Origin: an uncultured Lachnospiraceae bacterium
GTDB lineage: Bacteria; Bacillota; Clostridia; Lachnospirales; Lachnospiraceae
DNA length: 6,258 nucleotides
Direction of reading: 5' to 3'
Assembly (NCBI GenBank): GCA_945834545.1
Contig: CAMAHO010000131.1
Span: 1-6,258 of the forward strand
The translations under genes were made by a program, and so were the position numbers. Positions 1 to 5,782 of the stretch are shown piece by piece; the stretch's first letter is position 1, and every line of letters begins with the position of its first letter. Under the pieces are notes generated by a model. It was not told where the DNA came from, searched no databases, and saw only the letters and a program-made list of their open reading frames with translations.

Positions 1-1589
1 TTCATCGTCGGGAAGAGCAAAACATCTCTAATCGCAGGCGAGTTGGTCATAATCATAACCAGTCTGTCGATACCATATCCGATACCACCGGTAGGAGGCA
101 TACCGATTTCCAGTGCATTCAGGAAATCCTCATCTGTGTGCTCTGCCTCGTCATCGCCGTTTGCAAAGTTCTCCTCCTGCGCAGCGAAACGTGCCCTCTG
201 GTCGATAGGGTCGTTTAACTCGGAGTAAGCATTACACATCTCCCAACCGTTGATGAAAAGTTCAAATCTTTCTACATAACCTTCCTTATCCGGTTTCTTC
301 TTGGTAAGAGGAGAAATCTCGATAGGATGGTCCATAATGAAGGTAGGCTGCAACAAGTGCTCCTCTACAAAGGCCTCGAAGAAGAGATTCAGAATGTCTC
401 CCTTCTTGTGACGAGCCTCATAAGCCACACCCTTCTCATCTGCTATTTTCTTTGCTGCCTCAGTATCCGGAATCTCATCAAAGTCAACTCCTGCATACTT
501 CTTTACAGCCTCTATCATGGTCATTCTTGCGAAAGGCTTTCCGAAATCAATCTCTAAATCGCCGTATGTTACAATAGGAGAACCGTTCACCGTCTCTGCA
601 ATATGGCGGAACATATTCTCGGTTAAATCCATCATCCCATAGTAATCCGTGTACGCCTGGTACAGCTCCATAAGGGTAAACTCCGGATTATGTCTGGTAT
701 CAAGGCCTTCGTTTCTGAATACTCGTCCAATCTCAAAGACTCTCTCCAAACCACCCACAATCAATCTCTTGAGATACAACTCAAGGGAAATACGCAGCTT
801 TAAATCCTCATCCAAGGCATTAAAATGGGTCTCAAAAGGACGTGCTGCAGCTCCTCCCGGGTTGGAAACCAGCAAAGGTGTCTCCACCTCCAGGAACCCC
901 TGTGCTCCCAGGAAGGAACGAATGGTAGCAATAATCTGGGACCTCTTGATAAAGGTTTCTCTGGAATCCGCATTCATTACTAAATCCACATATCTCTGGC
1001 GATATCTGGTGTCTGTATCGGTCAAACCGTGGAACTTCTCCGGCAGAATCTGTAAGCTCTTGGTAAGCAAGGTCACAGCCTGAGCGTGAACGGAAATCTC
1101 GCCTGCTTTTGTACGGAATACATAGCCCTTGATGCCAAAAATATCACCGATGTCTGACTTTTTAAAATCAGCATAGGCTTCTTCCCCAATAGCATCCCTT
1201 GCCACATAGACCTGTATATCTCCCTTCAGGTCTCTGATATTACAAAAGCTGGCCTTACCCATAACACGCTTAAACATCATACGACCTGCAATGGAAACCT
1301 CAATGGGATGCGCATCCATAATCTCTCTGCGCTCATTATAGTCCTGGTTCTGAGCTTCCTTTGCAGCTTCCTCCTCCATACCTTCCGTATTGACAGGAGC
1401 TCTGTCTGCTAAAAGCTTTGCCTCCAGGGTCTCATACTCCTTCCTTGCATCCTCTGTATGATGTGTCTGGTCATATTTTGTGATCTGAAAAGGGTCCTTC
1501 CCTGCCTCCTGAAGGGCAGCGAGCTTCTCTCTTCTCACCTTTAATAGCTGATTGCTGTTTTGTTCCTGTGCGTTTACCTGTTCTGCCAC
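1..1589 (-). CDS. lysS: Lysyl-tRNA synthetase, class II (3' end cut by window edge)
   Basis: Charges tRNA-Lys with lysine in an ATP-dependent cytoplasmic reaction. I translated the open frame by hand: 529 complete codons are visible and the frame runs off the left edge. The anticodon-binding OB-fold covers about residues 96-190 (starting near IEVSIAGRMM). The class II catalytic core shows motif 1 around residues 232-252 (VETPLL then NPGGAAARPF), motif 2 with FRNEG and its arginine near 292, and motif 3 with GYGIDR and its arginine near 509. The last visible residues, LLFPTM, match the place where the E. coli enzyme is within a few residues of its end, so either little is missing or a C-terminal extension follows. 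AGRMM falls near residue 101, roughly 30 residues later than in E. coli LysRS, because of an acidic insert at about residues 54-92. The start is GTG, chosen because AAGGGAGG lies 6 nt upstream. The greA stop is 12 bp away, so the two genes are very likely cotranscribed. Confidence 0.97.
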   Translation of the reverse strand, partial: MAEQVNAQEQNSNQLLKVRREKLAALQEAGKDPFQITKYDQTHHTEDARKEYETLEAKLLADRAPVNTEGMEEEAAKEAQNQDYNERREIMDAHPIEVSIAGRMMFKRVMGKASFCNIRDLKGDIQVYVARDAIGEEAYADFKKSDIGDIFGIKGYVFRTKAGEISVHAQAVTLLTKSLQILPEKFHGLTDTDTRYRQRYVDLVMNADSRETFIKRSQIIATIRSFLGAQGFLEVETPLLVSNPGGAAARPFETHFNALDEDLKLRISLELYLKRLIVGGLERVFEIGRVFRNEGLDTRHNPEFTLMELYQAYTDYYGMMDLTENMFRHIAETVNGSPIVTYGDLEIDFGKPFARMTMIEAVKKYAGVDFDEIPDTEAAKKIADEKGVAYEARHKKGDILNLFFEAFVEEHLLQPTFIMDHPIEISPLTKKKPDKEGYVERFELFINGWEMCNAYSELNDPIDQRARFAAQEENFANGDDEAEHTDEDFLNALEIGMPPTGGIGYGIDRLVMIMTNSPAIRDVLLFPTM

Positions 1590-1595
1590 GGTAAG

Positions 1596-1603
1596 CCTCC
1601 CTT
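1596..1603 (-). promoter_or_regulatory. Ribosome binding site of lysS (decides GTG start)
   Basis: AAGGGAGG is a near-perfect Shine-Dalgarno sequence, 6 nt before the GTG. It overlaps the last two bases of the greA stop codon, so ribosomes ending on greA finish at the lysS start region. The spacing supports GTG as the true start. Confidence 0.85.
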
Positions 1604-2090
1604 AGTTCTGATTGCTTCTTTCGATTTTCATTACCTTATACAGAAGAACGCCGGCGTTGGACTCAACCTCTACCACGTCTCCCTCTTTCTTGCCCATAAG
1701 AGCCTTGCCTAACTTGCTTTCATTGGAAATCTTTCCCTTCAGGCTGTCTGCCTCAATGGAACCGGTGACATCATATAGGATTTCTTCCTCGTATTCCTCA
1801 TCCCAAAGTGTAATTTTACAGCCAATTCCGATTTCCGTAGTGTCGACCTTTGATTCATCCACAACCTCAGAAGTGTTCAGAATCTTTTCCAACCACTCAA
1901 TTCTTGCTTCAATGTCTCTCTGTTCATCCTTTGCAGCATCATACTCTGCATTTTCGGACAAATCTCCCTGCTCACGGGCTTCCTTGATTTTTTGTGCCAC
2001 TTCCTGGCGTCTGTTTACCTTTAAGTCCTCCAACTCAGCTTGAAATTTGTCGTGTCCTGTCAAGGTAATCACATACTTGCTAGCCTGCAT
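1602..2090 (-). CDS. greA: Transcription elongation factor GreA
   Basis: GreA enters the secondary channel of RNA polymerase and stimulates cleavage of backtracked transcripts, freeing stalled or arrested complexes. The 162-residue protein is close to the family's usual length of about 158. The N-terminal coiled-coil hairpin spans roughly residues 8-75. Its tip carries the signature GDLSENAEYDAAKDEQ, with the acidic tip residues D43 and E46 that correspond to the metal-coordinating D41 and E44 of E. coli GreA. The C-terminal FKBP-like domain covers about residues 83-158 and includes GKISNESKLGKALMGKKEGD. The ATG start is preceded by AAGGGAGG with a 9-nt spacer. A strong promoter lies in the gap upstream, and lysS follows after 12 bp. 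This makes greA the first gene of a greA-lysS unit, although readthrough from dusB is possible because no terminator is visible between them. Confidence 0.97.
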   Translation of the reverse strand: MQASKYVITLTGHDKFQAELEDLKVNRRQEVAQKIKEAREQGDLSENAEYDAAKDEQRDIEARIEWLEKILNTSEVVDESKVDTTEIGIGCKITLWDEEYEEEILYDVTGSIEADSLKGKISNESKLGKALMGKKEGDVVEVESNAGVLLYKVMKIERSNQN

Positions 2091-2119
2091 TCCTAAATAC
2101 CTCCCTTATATATCTTCTT

Positions 2120-2152
2120 CCGTAGCCCATTCTTCTCTCCCAATAACTACGG
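2120..2152. repeat. Spaced inverted repeat CCGTAG/CTACGG at the greA promoter start site
   Basis: A perfect 6-bp inverted repeat (2120-2125 and 2147-2152) is separated by 21 bp. One arm begins just downstream of the -10 box and overlaps the predicted start site, so most of it would not be in the transcript. That makes a DNA operator more plausible than an RNA hairpin. Six-base repeats at this spacing can also arise by chance. Confidence 0.35.
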
Positions 2153-2153
2153 T

Positions 2154-2182
2154 ATTATATCTATTTTTCCTATCCTTGTCAA
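2154..2182 (-). promoter_or_regulatory. Consensus sigma-A promoter for greA-lysS
   Basis: On the minus strand, TTGACA (2182-2177) is followed by a 17-base spacer and TATAAT (2159-2154). Both hexamers and the spacing match the housekeeping consensus exactly. Transcription should begin near 2147, giving a leader of about 57 nt before the greA ATG. The promoter lies wholly between the dusB stop and the greA start. Confidence 0.9.
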
Positions 2183-2199
2183 CAATAAACAGTTTACAC

Positions 2200-3165
2200 T
2201 TATCCCAGATACTCCTCGATACACCGGAAAAGCTCCTCTATGGTCTCCAAACTGTTGACCTTCTGTCTGATTTTGGCAGAGCCCGGCATTCCGGCCGTGT
2301 ACCAGGATAGATGCTTTCTAAGTTCCCGCACCGCAGTATATTCACCTTTATACTCCAGCTGCAACCTTGCGTGTCTAAGGATTATCTCCTTTTTCTCTGC
2401 ATTTGTAGGTGGGTCGTTCTCTATGCCGGATTCCAGGTACTGCAAAACCTCTTTAAAAATCCAAGGATTCCCTTGGGCGGCTCTCCCAATCATGATACCA
2501 TCGCAGCCGGTTTGTTCTAACAGGGCCTTCGCACTGGCTCCGTCCACCACATCCCCATTTCCGATGACCGGTATGCGAACGGCCTCTTTCACCTGGCGAA
2601 TGATATCCCAGTCCGCCTTACCGCTGTAATACTGCTGCCTGGTTCTCCCATGCACCGCAATCGCTGCCACGCCGCAATCCTCCGCAATCCTTGCGATTTC
2701 CACGGCATTGACAGAATCCTCATCAAAGCCCTTTCTGATCTTCACCGTCACGGGCTTCTTAATCGCCTTCACCAATCCGGTTAGAATTTCCCTCACCAGC
2801 TCGGGCTCCTTCATAAGTGCTGAGCCCTCCCGGTTATTCACAACCTTTGGTACCGGACATCCCATGTTGAAATCCAGTATAGCGAAGGGCTTTTCTTCTA
2901 TCCTCTTTGCCATCTCCGACAGGATATAGGGGTCGGAACCAAAAAGCTGCAAAGACGCTGGTTTTTCCTCAGGGTGAATCTCCATTAGACTCTCTGTATT
3001 CTGATTTTTGTAGTAGATTGCCTTTGCGCTGACCATCTCCATACACACCAGGCCTGCTCCCTGCTCCCTGCAGAGCAATCGAAAGGGCAGGTCTGTCACC
3101 CCAGCCATAGGGGCTAAAATCAGATTGTTATCTAAGCATACTGTTCCAATCTGCAATTTATTCAT
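2200..3165 (-). CDS. dusB: tRNA-dihydrouridine synthase, DusB/NifR3 type
   Basis: An FMN-dependent enzyme that uses NADPH to reduce specific uridines in tRNA to dihydrouridine. The 321-residue protein has the usual length and the full TIM-barrel layout. APMAGVTDLPFR (18-29) lies at the flavin site, and NMGCPVPKV (100-108) contains the catalytic proton donor C103. KIRKG (142-146), HGRTR (172-176), GNGDV (202-206) and IGRAAQGNPW (226-235) contribute phosphate, flavin and substrate contacts. The C-terminal helical domain that grips tRNA runs from about residue 250. The name DusB follows the usual assignment of single Gram-positive homologues; which uridine is modified cannot be read from sequence. 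The ATG lies inside the last codons of the upstream gene, with an 8-bp overlap and only a weak GGAAG ribosome site, so translation is probably coupled to that gene. greA follows after 109 bp. Confidence 0.95.
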   Translation of the reverse strand: MNKLQIGTVCLDNNLILAPMAGVTDLPFRLLCREQGAGLVCMEMVSAKAIYYKNQNTESLMEIHPEEKPASLQLFGSDPYILSEMAKRIEEKPFAILDFNMGCPVPKVVNNREGSALMKEPELVREILTGLVKAIKKPVTVKIRKGFDEDSVNAVEIARIAEDCGVAAIAVHGRTRQQYYSGKADWDIIRQVKEAVRIPVIGNGDVVDGASAKALLEQTGCDGIMIGRAAQGNPWIFKEVLQYLESGIENDPPTNAEKKEIILRHARLQLEYKGEYTAVRELRKHLSWYTAGMPGSAKIRQKVNSLETIEELFRCIEEYLG

Positions 3166-3514
3166 CTTCCAGCTTGATATCCTCTTTTAAAACAAATATT
3201 CGGTAATACAGGCTCAGGGAATTTAATAATTCCTGCCTCTTTCTCTGGATTTCTCTTACTAACAAACCACTGGAGATTTCGTCATAATAGATATCATCTG
3301 TGTCTGCATTGGTTTCCAGAGAAACAGAGCCGTCTTCCTCAAATACAATGGAAAAGACGCCCCCTACCTCTTCTGTAAACAATACACAAATGATATGCAG
3401 TTCATCCTGAACGGACTTTGGTATGGATTTAAAATCCTGATTAAAGAAATATTTCTTTTCGTATGCACTGGCCGCGCATAAGACTACCCGATTGTCAATT
3501 ACATTCTCGTTCAT
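3158..3514 (-). CDS. Small acidic protein, DUF6145-like, function unknown
   Basis: A 118-residue protein that I believe belongs to the DUF6145 family of Clostridia; this is recognition by eye of the opening VVLCAASAYEKKYFFN, the central ICVLFTEEVGGVFSIVFEEDG and the YYDEI segment. No enzymatic motif, signal peptide or membrane segment is visible, so it is probably a soluble cytoplasmic protein. The middle looks like beta strands (about 42-70) and the C-terminal third like a helix (about 82-112), with an acidic end (KLEDE). The ATG start has a modest AGGA site about 8 nt upstream. The stop codon overlaps the dusB start by 8 bp, which ties its expression to dusB and hints at a role linked to tRNA modification or simple co-regulation. 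No convincing promoter is visible upstream, where the gap is filled by the inverted-repeat element. Confidence 0.8.
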   Translation of the reverse strand: MNENVIDNRVVLCAASAYEKKYFFNQDFKSIPKSVQDELHIICVLFTEEVGGVFSIVFEEDGSVSLETNADTDDIYYDEISSGLLVREIQRKRQELLNSLSLYYRIFVLKEDIKLEDE

Positions 3515-3569
3515 ATTTTTTCCTACTTATATGATATTTGAGTCAAAAGTCCCTTATTATGATACCTAC

Positions 3570-3601
3570 GGATTGTTTCGCACGACCTGCTCCCACAATC
3601 C
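3570..3601. repeat. Hairpin 1 of the element
   Basis: A perfect 7-bp stem, GGATTGT with ACAATCC, encloses an 18-base loop. Confidence 0.65.
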
Positions 3602-3604
3602 TAC

Positions 3605-3655
3605 AAAATATTCGCATATCGTGGGCCTATCGTCCCACTTCTATGCTCATATTTT
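3605..3655. repeat. Hairpin 2 of the element
   Basis: A long interrupted stem. AAAATAT pairs with ATATTTT, then a symmetric 2x2 internal loop, then GCATA with TATGC, a small internal loop, and GTGGG with CCCAC around an 8-base loop (3626-3633). The internal loops have almost equal sides, which is typical of a selected or once-perfect palindrome. Confidence 0.75.
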
Positions 3656-3658
3656 GGC

Positions 3659-3719
3659 GGGTCCCAAGGTCTATTACCCACTTATGAGCAAGCTCAAGTG
3701 GGTAAAGACCTTTTGACCC
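3659..3719. repeat. Hairpin 3 of the element, the longest stem
   Basis: GGGTC pairs with GACCC, then after a 2x2 mismatch AAGGTCT pairs with AGACCTT. Past a single bulged base (3673), TTACCCACTT pairs with AAGTGGGTAA. Past a 2-base bulge (3684-3685), GAGC pairs with GCTC when the loop is read as AA, or GAG with CTC around a CAAG tetraloop. In total about 25 base pairs form over 61 bases. Confidence 0.85.
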
Positions 3720-3727
3720 TGGTATCA

Positions 3728-4723
3728 TTATATATATCCTAACATACCTCGCACGGAAACCTCTCCGGCATATACTTCCCGCACTTCCCCCTGGGTTTCT
3801 ACCAGGAGCTCCCCTCGATTGTTTATCCCCAGTGCCAGTCCTTCATACTCCCCCTTAGGATCAAGGACCCGCACCATTTTCTCACGATTCACTGACAGTT
3901 CATTGTATTCTTCTCTAAGAAACGTCATATCCTCAGTACCCAGGAAGGTCTCGTAGGCTTTCTCAAGCTCCTCAAGAAACCTTGCTAACAGCACACTCCT
4001 GTTTACCTTATGTCCCAAAGTTTCCTCCAGAGAAGTTGCCTTGTCTGCAAGTTCCTCAGGCCACTCCTGTCTTCCGGTATTCACACCGATGCCTATGACC
4101 ACATAATGGATATGCTCCGGTTCTGTGCTCATTTCTGTCAGAATCCCGCTTACCTTCCTGCCGCCAAGCACCACATCATTGGGCCATTTGATTCCAACCT
4201 TCGGTTTCTCTTCCTTCGGCAGAAAATCCTTTATTGCTTTGGTCAACGCCATAGCTGCTACCAAAGTCAACATAGAAGCTCTGTCGGGAGCAATCTTTGG
4301 TCGAAGCAAAAGCGTAAAATACATATTTCCGCCAGCCGGGCTCTCCCAGCTTCGTCCCCTTCTGCCTCGTCCTGCAGTCTGCTTATCTGCCACAAACAGA
4401 GCGCCGCTTTGCTCTCCCTCCTCTGCTGCCAGCTTTGCCCGCACATTGGTGGAATCTGTTTCCGGATAGAAGTACAAGGGAGTGCCCAGCCACTTTGTGT
4501 GCAACCGACTTTCAATCTCGGTAGCCCCAAAGAACTCAGCCTGCTCCTGCTCCACAAGATGATACCCTCGATTGGTGACTGCCTCAATTTGATAGCCCTC
4601 CTCCTGCAGCTTGTGGATGGCCTTCCACACAGCGGTTCTGGAGACGCCAAAGAAATCACATAGCTCCTGGCCGGAGACATAGTCTTTTCTTTCTCTTAAG
4701 AAAGTAAGTATCTTTCCTCTCAA
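3728..4723 (-). CDS. birA: Biotin-[acetyl-CoA-carboxylase] ligase / biotin repressor, BirA class II
   Basis: Forms biotinyl-5'-AMP from biotin and ATP and transfers biotin to the carrier lysine of carboxylases such as acetyl-CoA carboxylase. The 331-residue protein has all three BirA domains. An N-terminal winged HTH (about 1-60, with LCDFFGVSRTAVWKAIHKL) means it can also act as a repressor. The catalytic domain contains TDSTN (89-93), the biotinyl-AMP loop GRGRRGRSW (118-126), the KWPND segment with the key lysine K179, GRKVSGILTE (188-197) and GIGVN (211-215). A C-terminal SH3-like domain covers about 276-328. The start is TTG, chosen because the HTH begins there, no in-frame ATG lies near, and AAGAGG sits 7 nt upstream. 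The gene follows argF by 11 bp. No biotin synthesis or transport gene lies in the window, so its regulatory targets are elsewhere. Confidence 0.96.
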   Translation of the reverse strand: MRGKILTFLRERKDYVSGQELCDFFGVSRTAVWKAIHKLQEEGYQIEAVTNRGYHLVEQEQAEFFGATEIESRLHTKWLGTPLYFYPETDSTNVRAKLAAEEGEQSGALFVADKQTAGRGRRGRSWESPAGGNMYFTLLLRPKIAPDRASMLTLVAAMALTKAIKDFLPKEEKPKVGIKWPNDVVLGGRKVSGILTEMSTEPEHIHYVVIGIGVNTGRQEWPEELADKATSLEETLGHKVNRSVLLARFLEELEKAYETFLGTEDMTFLREEYNELSVNREKMVRVLDPKGEYEGLALGINNRGELLVETQGEVREVYAGEVSVRGMLGYI

Positions 4724-4730
4724 CCCTCTA

Positions 4731-4736
4731 CCTCTT
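4731..4736 (-). promoter_or_regulatory. Ribosome binding site of birA (decides TTG start)
   Basis: AAGAGG begins inside the argF stop codon and lies 7 nt before the TTG. The overlap of stop codon and ribosome site suggests translational coupling of birA to argF. A rare TTG start fits the low level expected of a ligase and repressor. Confidence 0.7.
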
Positions 4737-5721
4737 ACTGTAATGTTGCAGCCATGATGGCTTTGATCGTATGCATTCTGTTTTCTGCCTCTTCAAACAC
4801 CAAGGATTGACTGCTTTCAAAGACTTCGTCTGTGACTTCCATATCCTGAATGCCAAAGCGCTCTGCCATCTGTGCACCAATCTTAGTCTTTAGGTCATGG
4901 AAGGCCGGGAGACAATGCAGGAAAATGCTGTTTTCTCCGGCATTTTGCATAATATCCATAGTTACCTTATAAGGAGATAACTCCTTGATTCTCTTTTCCC
5001 AGATTTCATCCGGTTCTCCCATGGAAACCCAGACATCCGTATAAACCACATCTGCGCCCTTGGTTCCTTCCATTGCATCCTCTGTCAAGGTAATGCTGCC
5101 ACCGGTTTTCGATGCAATTTCCTTGCATACAGCCACCAATTCTGCATCCGGAAAATACTCCTTCGTGGTGCAGGCTACAAAATGCATTCCCATTTTTGCA
5201 CAGGTTACCATCAGGGAATTTCCCATATTGTATCTTGCATCGCCCATATAGGCCAATTTGATTCCTTTTGTATAGCCGAAATGCTCCTGTATGGTTAACA
5301 AATCTGCTAGCATCTGGGTAGGATGGAATTCATTTGTAAGACCATTCCACACCGGCACCTTGGAGTACTTTGCCAGTTCCTCCACAATATCCTGTCCATA
5401 ACCACGGTATTCAATTCCGTCAAACATAGAGGCAAGCACCCTGGCTGTATCTGCTATGCTCTCCTTCTTCCCTATCTGAGAGCTTGCAGGCTCTAAGTAG
5501 GTGGTTCCCATCCCCAGGTCATGAGCCGCCACCTCAAAGGAGCATCGGGTACGAGTGCTGGTTTTTTCAAAAATCAGAGCCACATTTTTTCCCCTTAGGG
5601 TATCTACCGGGATTCCCTTCTTTTTCTTGTCCTTCAATTCTGCCGCCAAATCCACAAGATATTGAATCTCCTCCGGTGTGTAATCCAACAGCTTTAAAAA
5701 ATCTCTTCCTTTTAAATTCAT
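4735..5721 (-). CDS. argF: Ornithine carbamoyltransferase
   Basis: Joins carbamoyl phosphate and ornithine to give citrulline in arginine synthesis; the reverse reaction serves the arginine deiminase pathway. The 328-residue protein has the normal length and a complete set of motifs. The carbamoyl-phosphate loop is STRTR (55-59), with RGYGQ at 106-110. HPTQ (133-136) follows, then DVWVSMG (229-235) of the ornithine-binding loop and HCLPA (269-273) with the catalytic-site cysteine C270. ENRMHTIKA near the C-terminus is also typical. It resembles the enteric ArgF/ArgI and ArcB type closely, so anabolic and catabolic roles cannot be separated by sequence. The absence of arcA or arcC nearby mildly favours an anabolic role, though no other arg genes are present either. 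The ATG has GAAGG 7 nt upstream. birA follows after 11 bp, and a stem-loop lies upstream between it and the SPFH gene. Confidence 0.95.
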   Translation of the reverse strand: MNLKGRDFLKLLDYTPEEIQYLVDLAAELKDKKKKGIPVDTLRGKNVALIFEKTSTRTRCSFEVAAHDLGMGTTYLEPASSQIGKKESIADTARVLASMFDGIEYRGYGQDIVEELAKYSKVPVWNGLTNEFHPTQMLADLLTIQEHFGYTKGIKLAYMGDARYNMGNSLMVTCAKMGMHFVACTTKEYFPDAELVAVCKEIASKTGGSITLTEDAMEGTKGADVVYTDVWVSMGEPDEIWEKRIKELSPYKVTMDIMQNAGENSIFLHCLPAFHDLKTKIGAQMAERFGIQDMEVTDEVFESSQSLVFEEAENRMHTIKAIMAATLQ

Positions 5722-5741
5722 GCCTTATCCTTCTCTCTTAT

Positions 5742-5782
5742 GAAATAACACAGCTAAGCTGGTCATTCCACCAGCTTAGCCA
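5742..5782 (-). terminator. Stem-loop between the SPFH gene and argF, probable intrinsic terminator
   Basis: A perfect 11-bp inverted repeat, GCTAAGCTGGT (5753-5763) and ACCAGCTTAGC (5770-5780), surrounds a 6-base loop. Two G-U pairs extend it in minus-strand RNA. It is followed by UGUUAUUUC, a U-rich but broken tract, so termination may be partial. It starts about 30 nt after the SPFH stop and ends about 30 nt before argF. That placement fits a terminator for the SPFH gene, and also fits a leader hairpin of argF if a promoter lies just upstream. Confidence 0.7.

Larger units (their letters stand above)
3542..3717. repeat. Second inverted pair GTCAAAAG / CTTTTGAC, crossing the outer stem
   Basis: GTCAAAAG at 3542-3549 is mirrored by CTTTTGAC at 3710-3717. 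The first copy lies outside the GATACC end and the second lies inside the GGTATC end, so the two pairings interleave rather than nest. Each end therefore joins the same two motifs, GATACC and GTCAAAAG, in different relative order. Confidence 0.55.
3556..3731. repeat. Structured inverted-repeat element between birA and the DUF6145-like gene (MITE-like or structured RNA)
   Basis: The ends form an 11-bp inverted repeat with one mismatch: ATTATGATACC at 3556-3566, and ATAATGATACC on the minus strand at 3731-3721. Between them lie three hairpins in immediate succession (3570-3601, 3605-3655, 3659-3719). Only 1-3 unpaired bases separate them, and the trinucleotide TAC occurs at two junctions. The whole would fold as a four-way junction in single-stranded DNA or RNA, on either strand. 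The right end overlaps the birA stop codon (3730-3728). No run of U follows any hairpin in the direction of the genes, so it is not an ordinary intrinsic terminator. It carries no transposase. A miniature transposable element or a structured untranslated RNA are the two readings I consider likely; sequence alone does not separate them. Confidence 0.7.

Noticed and set aside
649..1083. A 144-codon plus-strand open frame opposite lysS
   Set aside because: It is the mirror of the conserved LysRS catalytic domain and has no family resemblance of its own.
1612..2043. A 143-codon plus-strand open frame opposite greA
   Set aside because: Serine-rich composition is the usual antisense shadow of a Glu/Lys/Asp-rich gene, here greA.
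2183..2202. Short palindrome GTAAAC/GTTTAT after dusB as a terminator
   Set aside because: The stem is too short, AT-rich and has no following U tract; it is better read as the upstream edge of the greA promoter.
3492..3716. A 74-codon plus-strand open frame across the birA-DUF6145 gap
   Set aside because: Its reading is wholly explained by the hairpin element, its start lies inside the DUF6145-like gene on the other strand, and it has no ribosome site. It is better seen as a chance frame in a repeat.
3659..3719. Hairpin 3 as an intrinsic terminator for birA
   Set aside because: On the minus strand the stem is followed by GC-rich and A-rich sequence rather than a U tract; only the opposite strand has a short TTTT, and that lies inside the stem base.
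4010..4663. A 217-codon plus-strand open frame opposite birA
   Set aside because: birA is complete with all catalytic motifs on the minus strand; the antisense frame has no recognisable domain and is a by-product of codon use.
4267..4680. A second minus-strand frame inside birA
   Set aside because: It lies entirely within birA in another frame, has no ribosome site and shows low-complexity content.
5293..5301. GGTTAACAA as a possible half of a BirA operator
   Set aside because: It lies within argF coding sequence, and no matching TTGTTAAC half-site occurs at the expected spacing.
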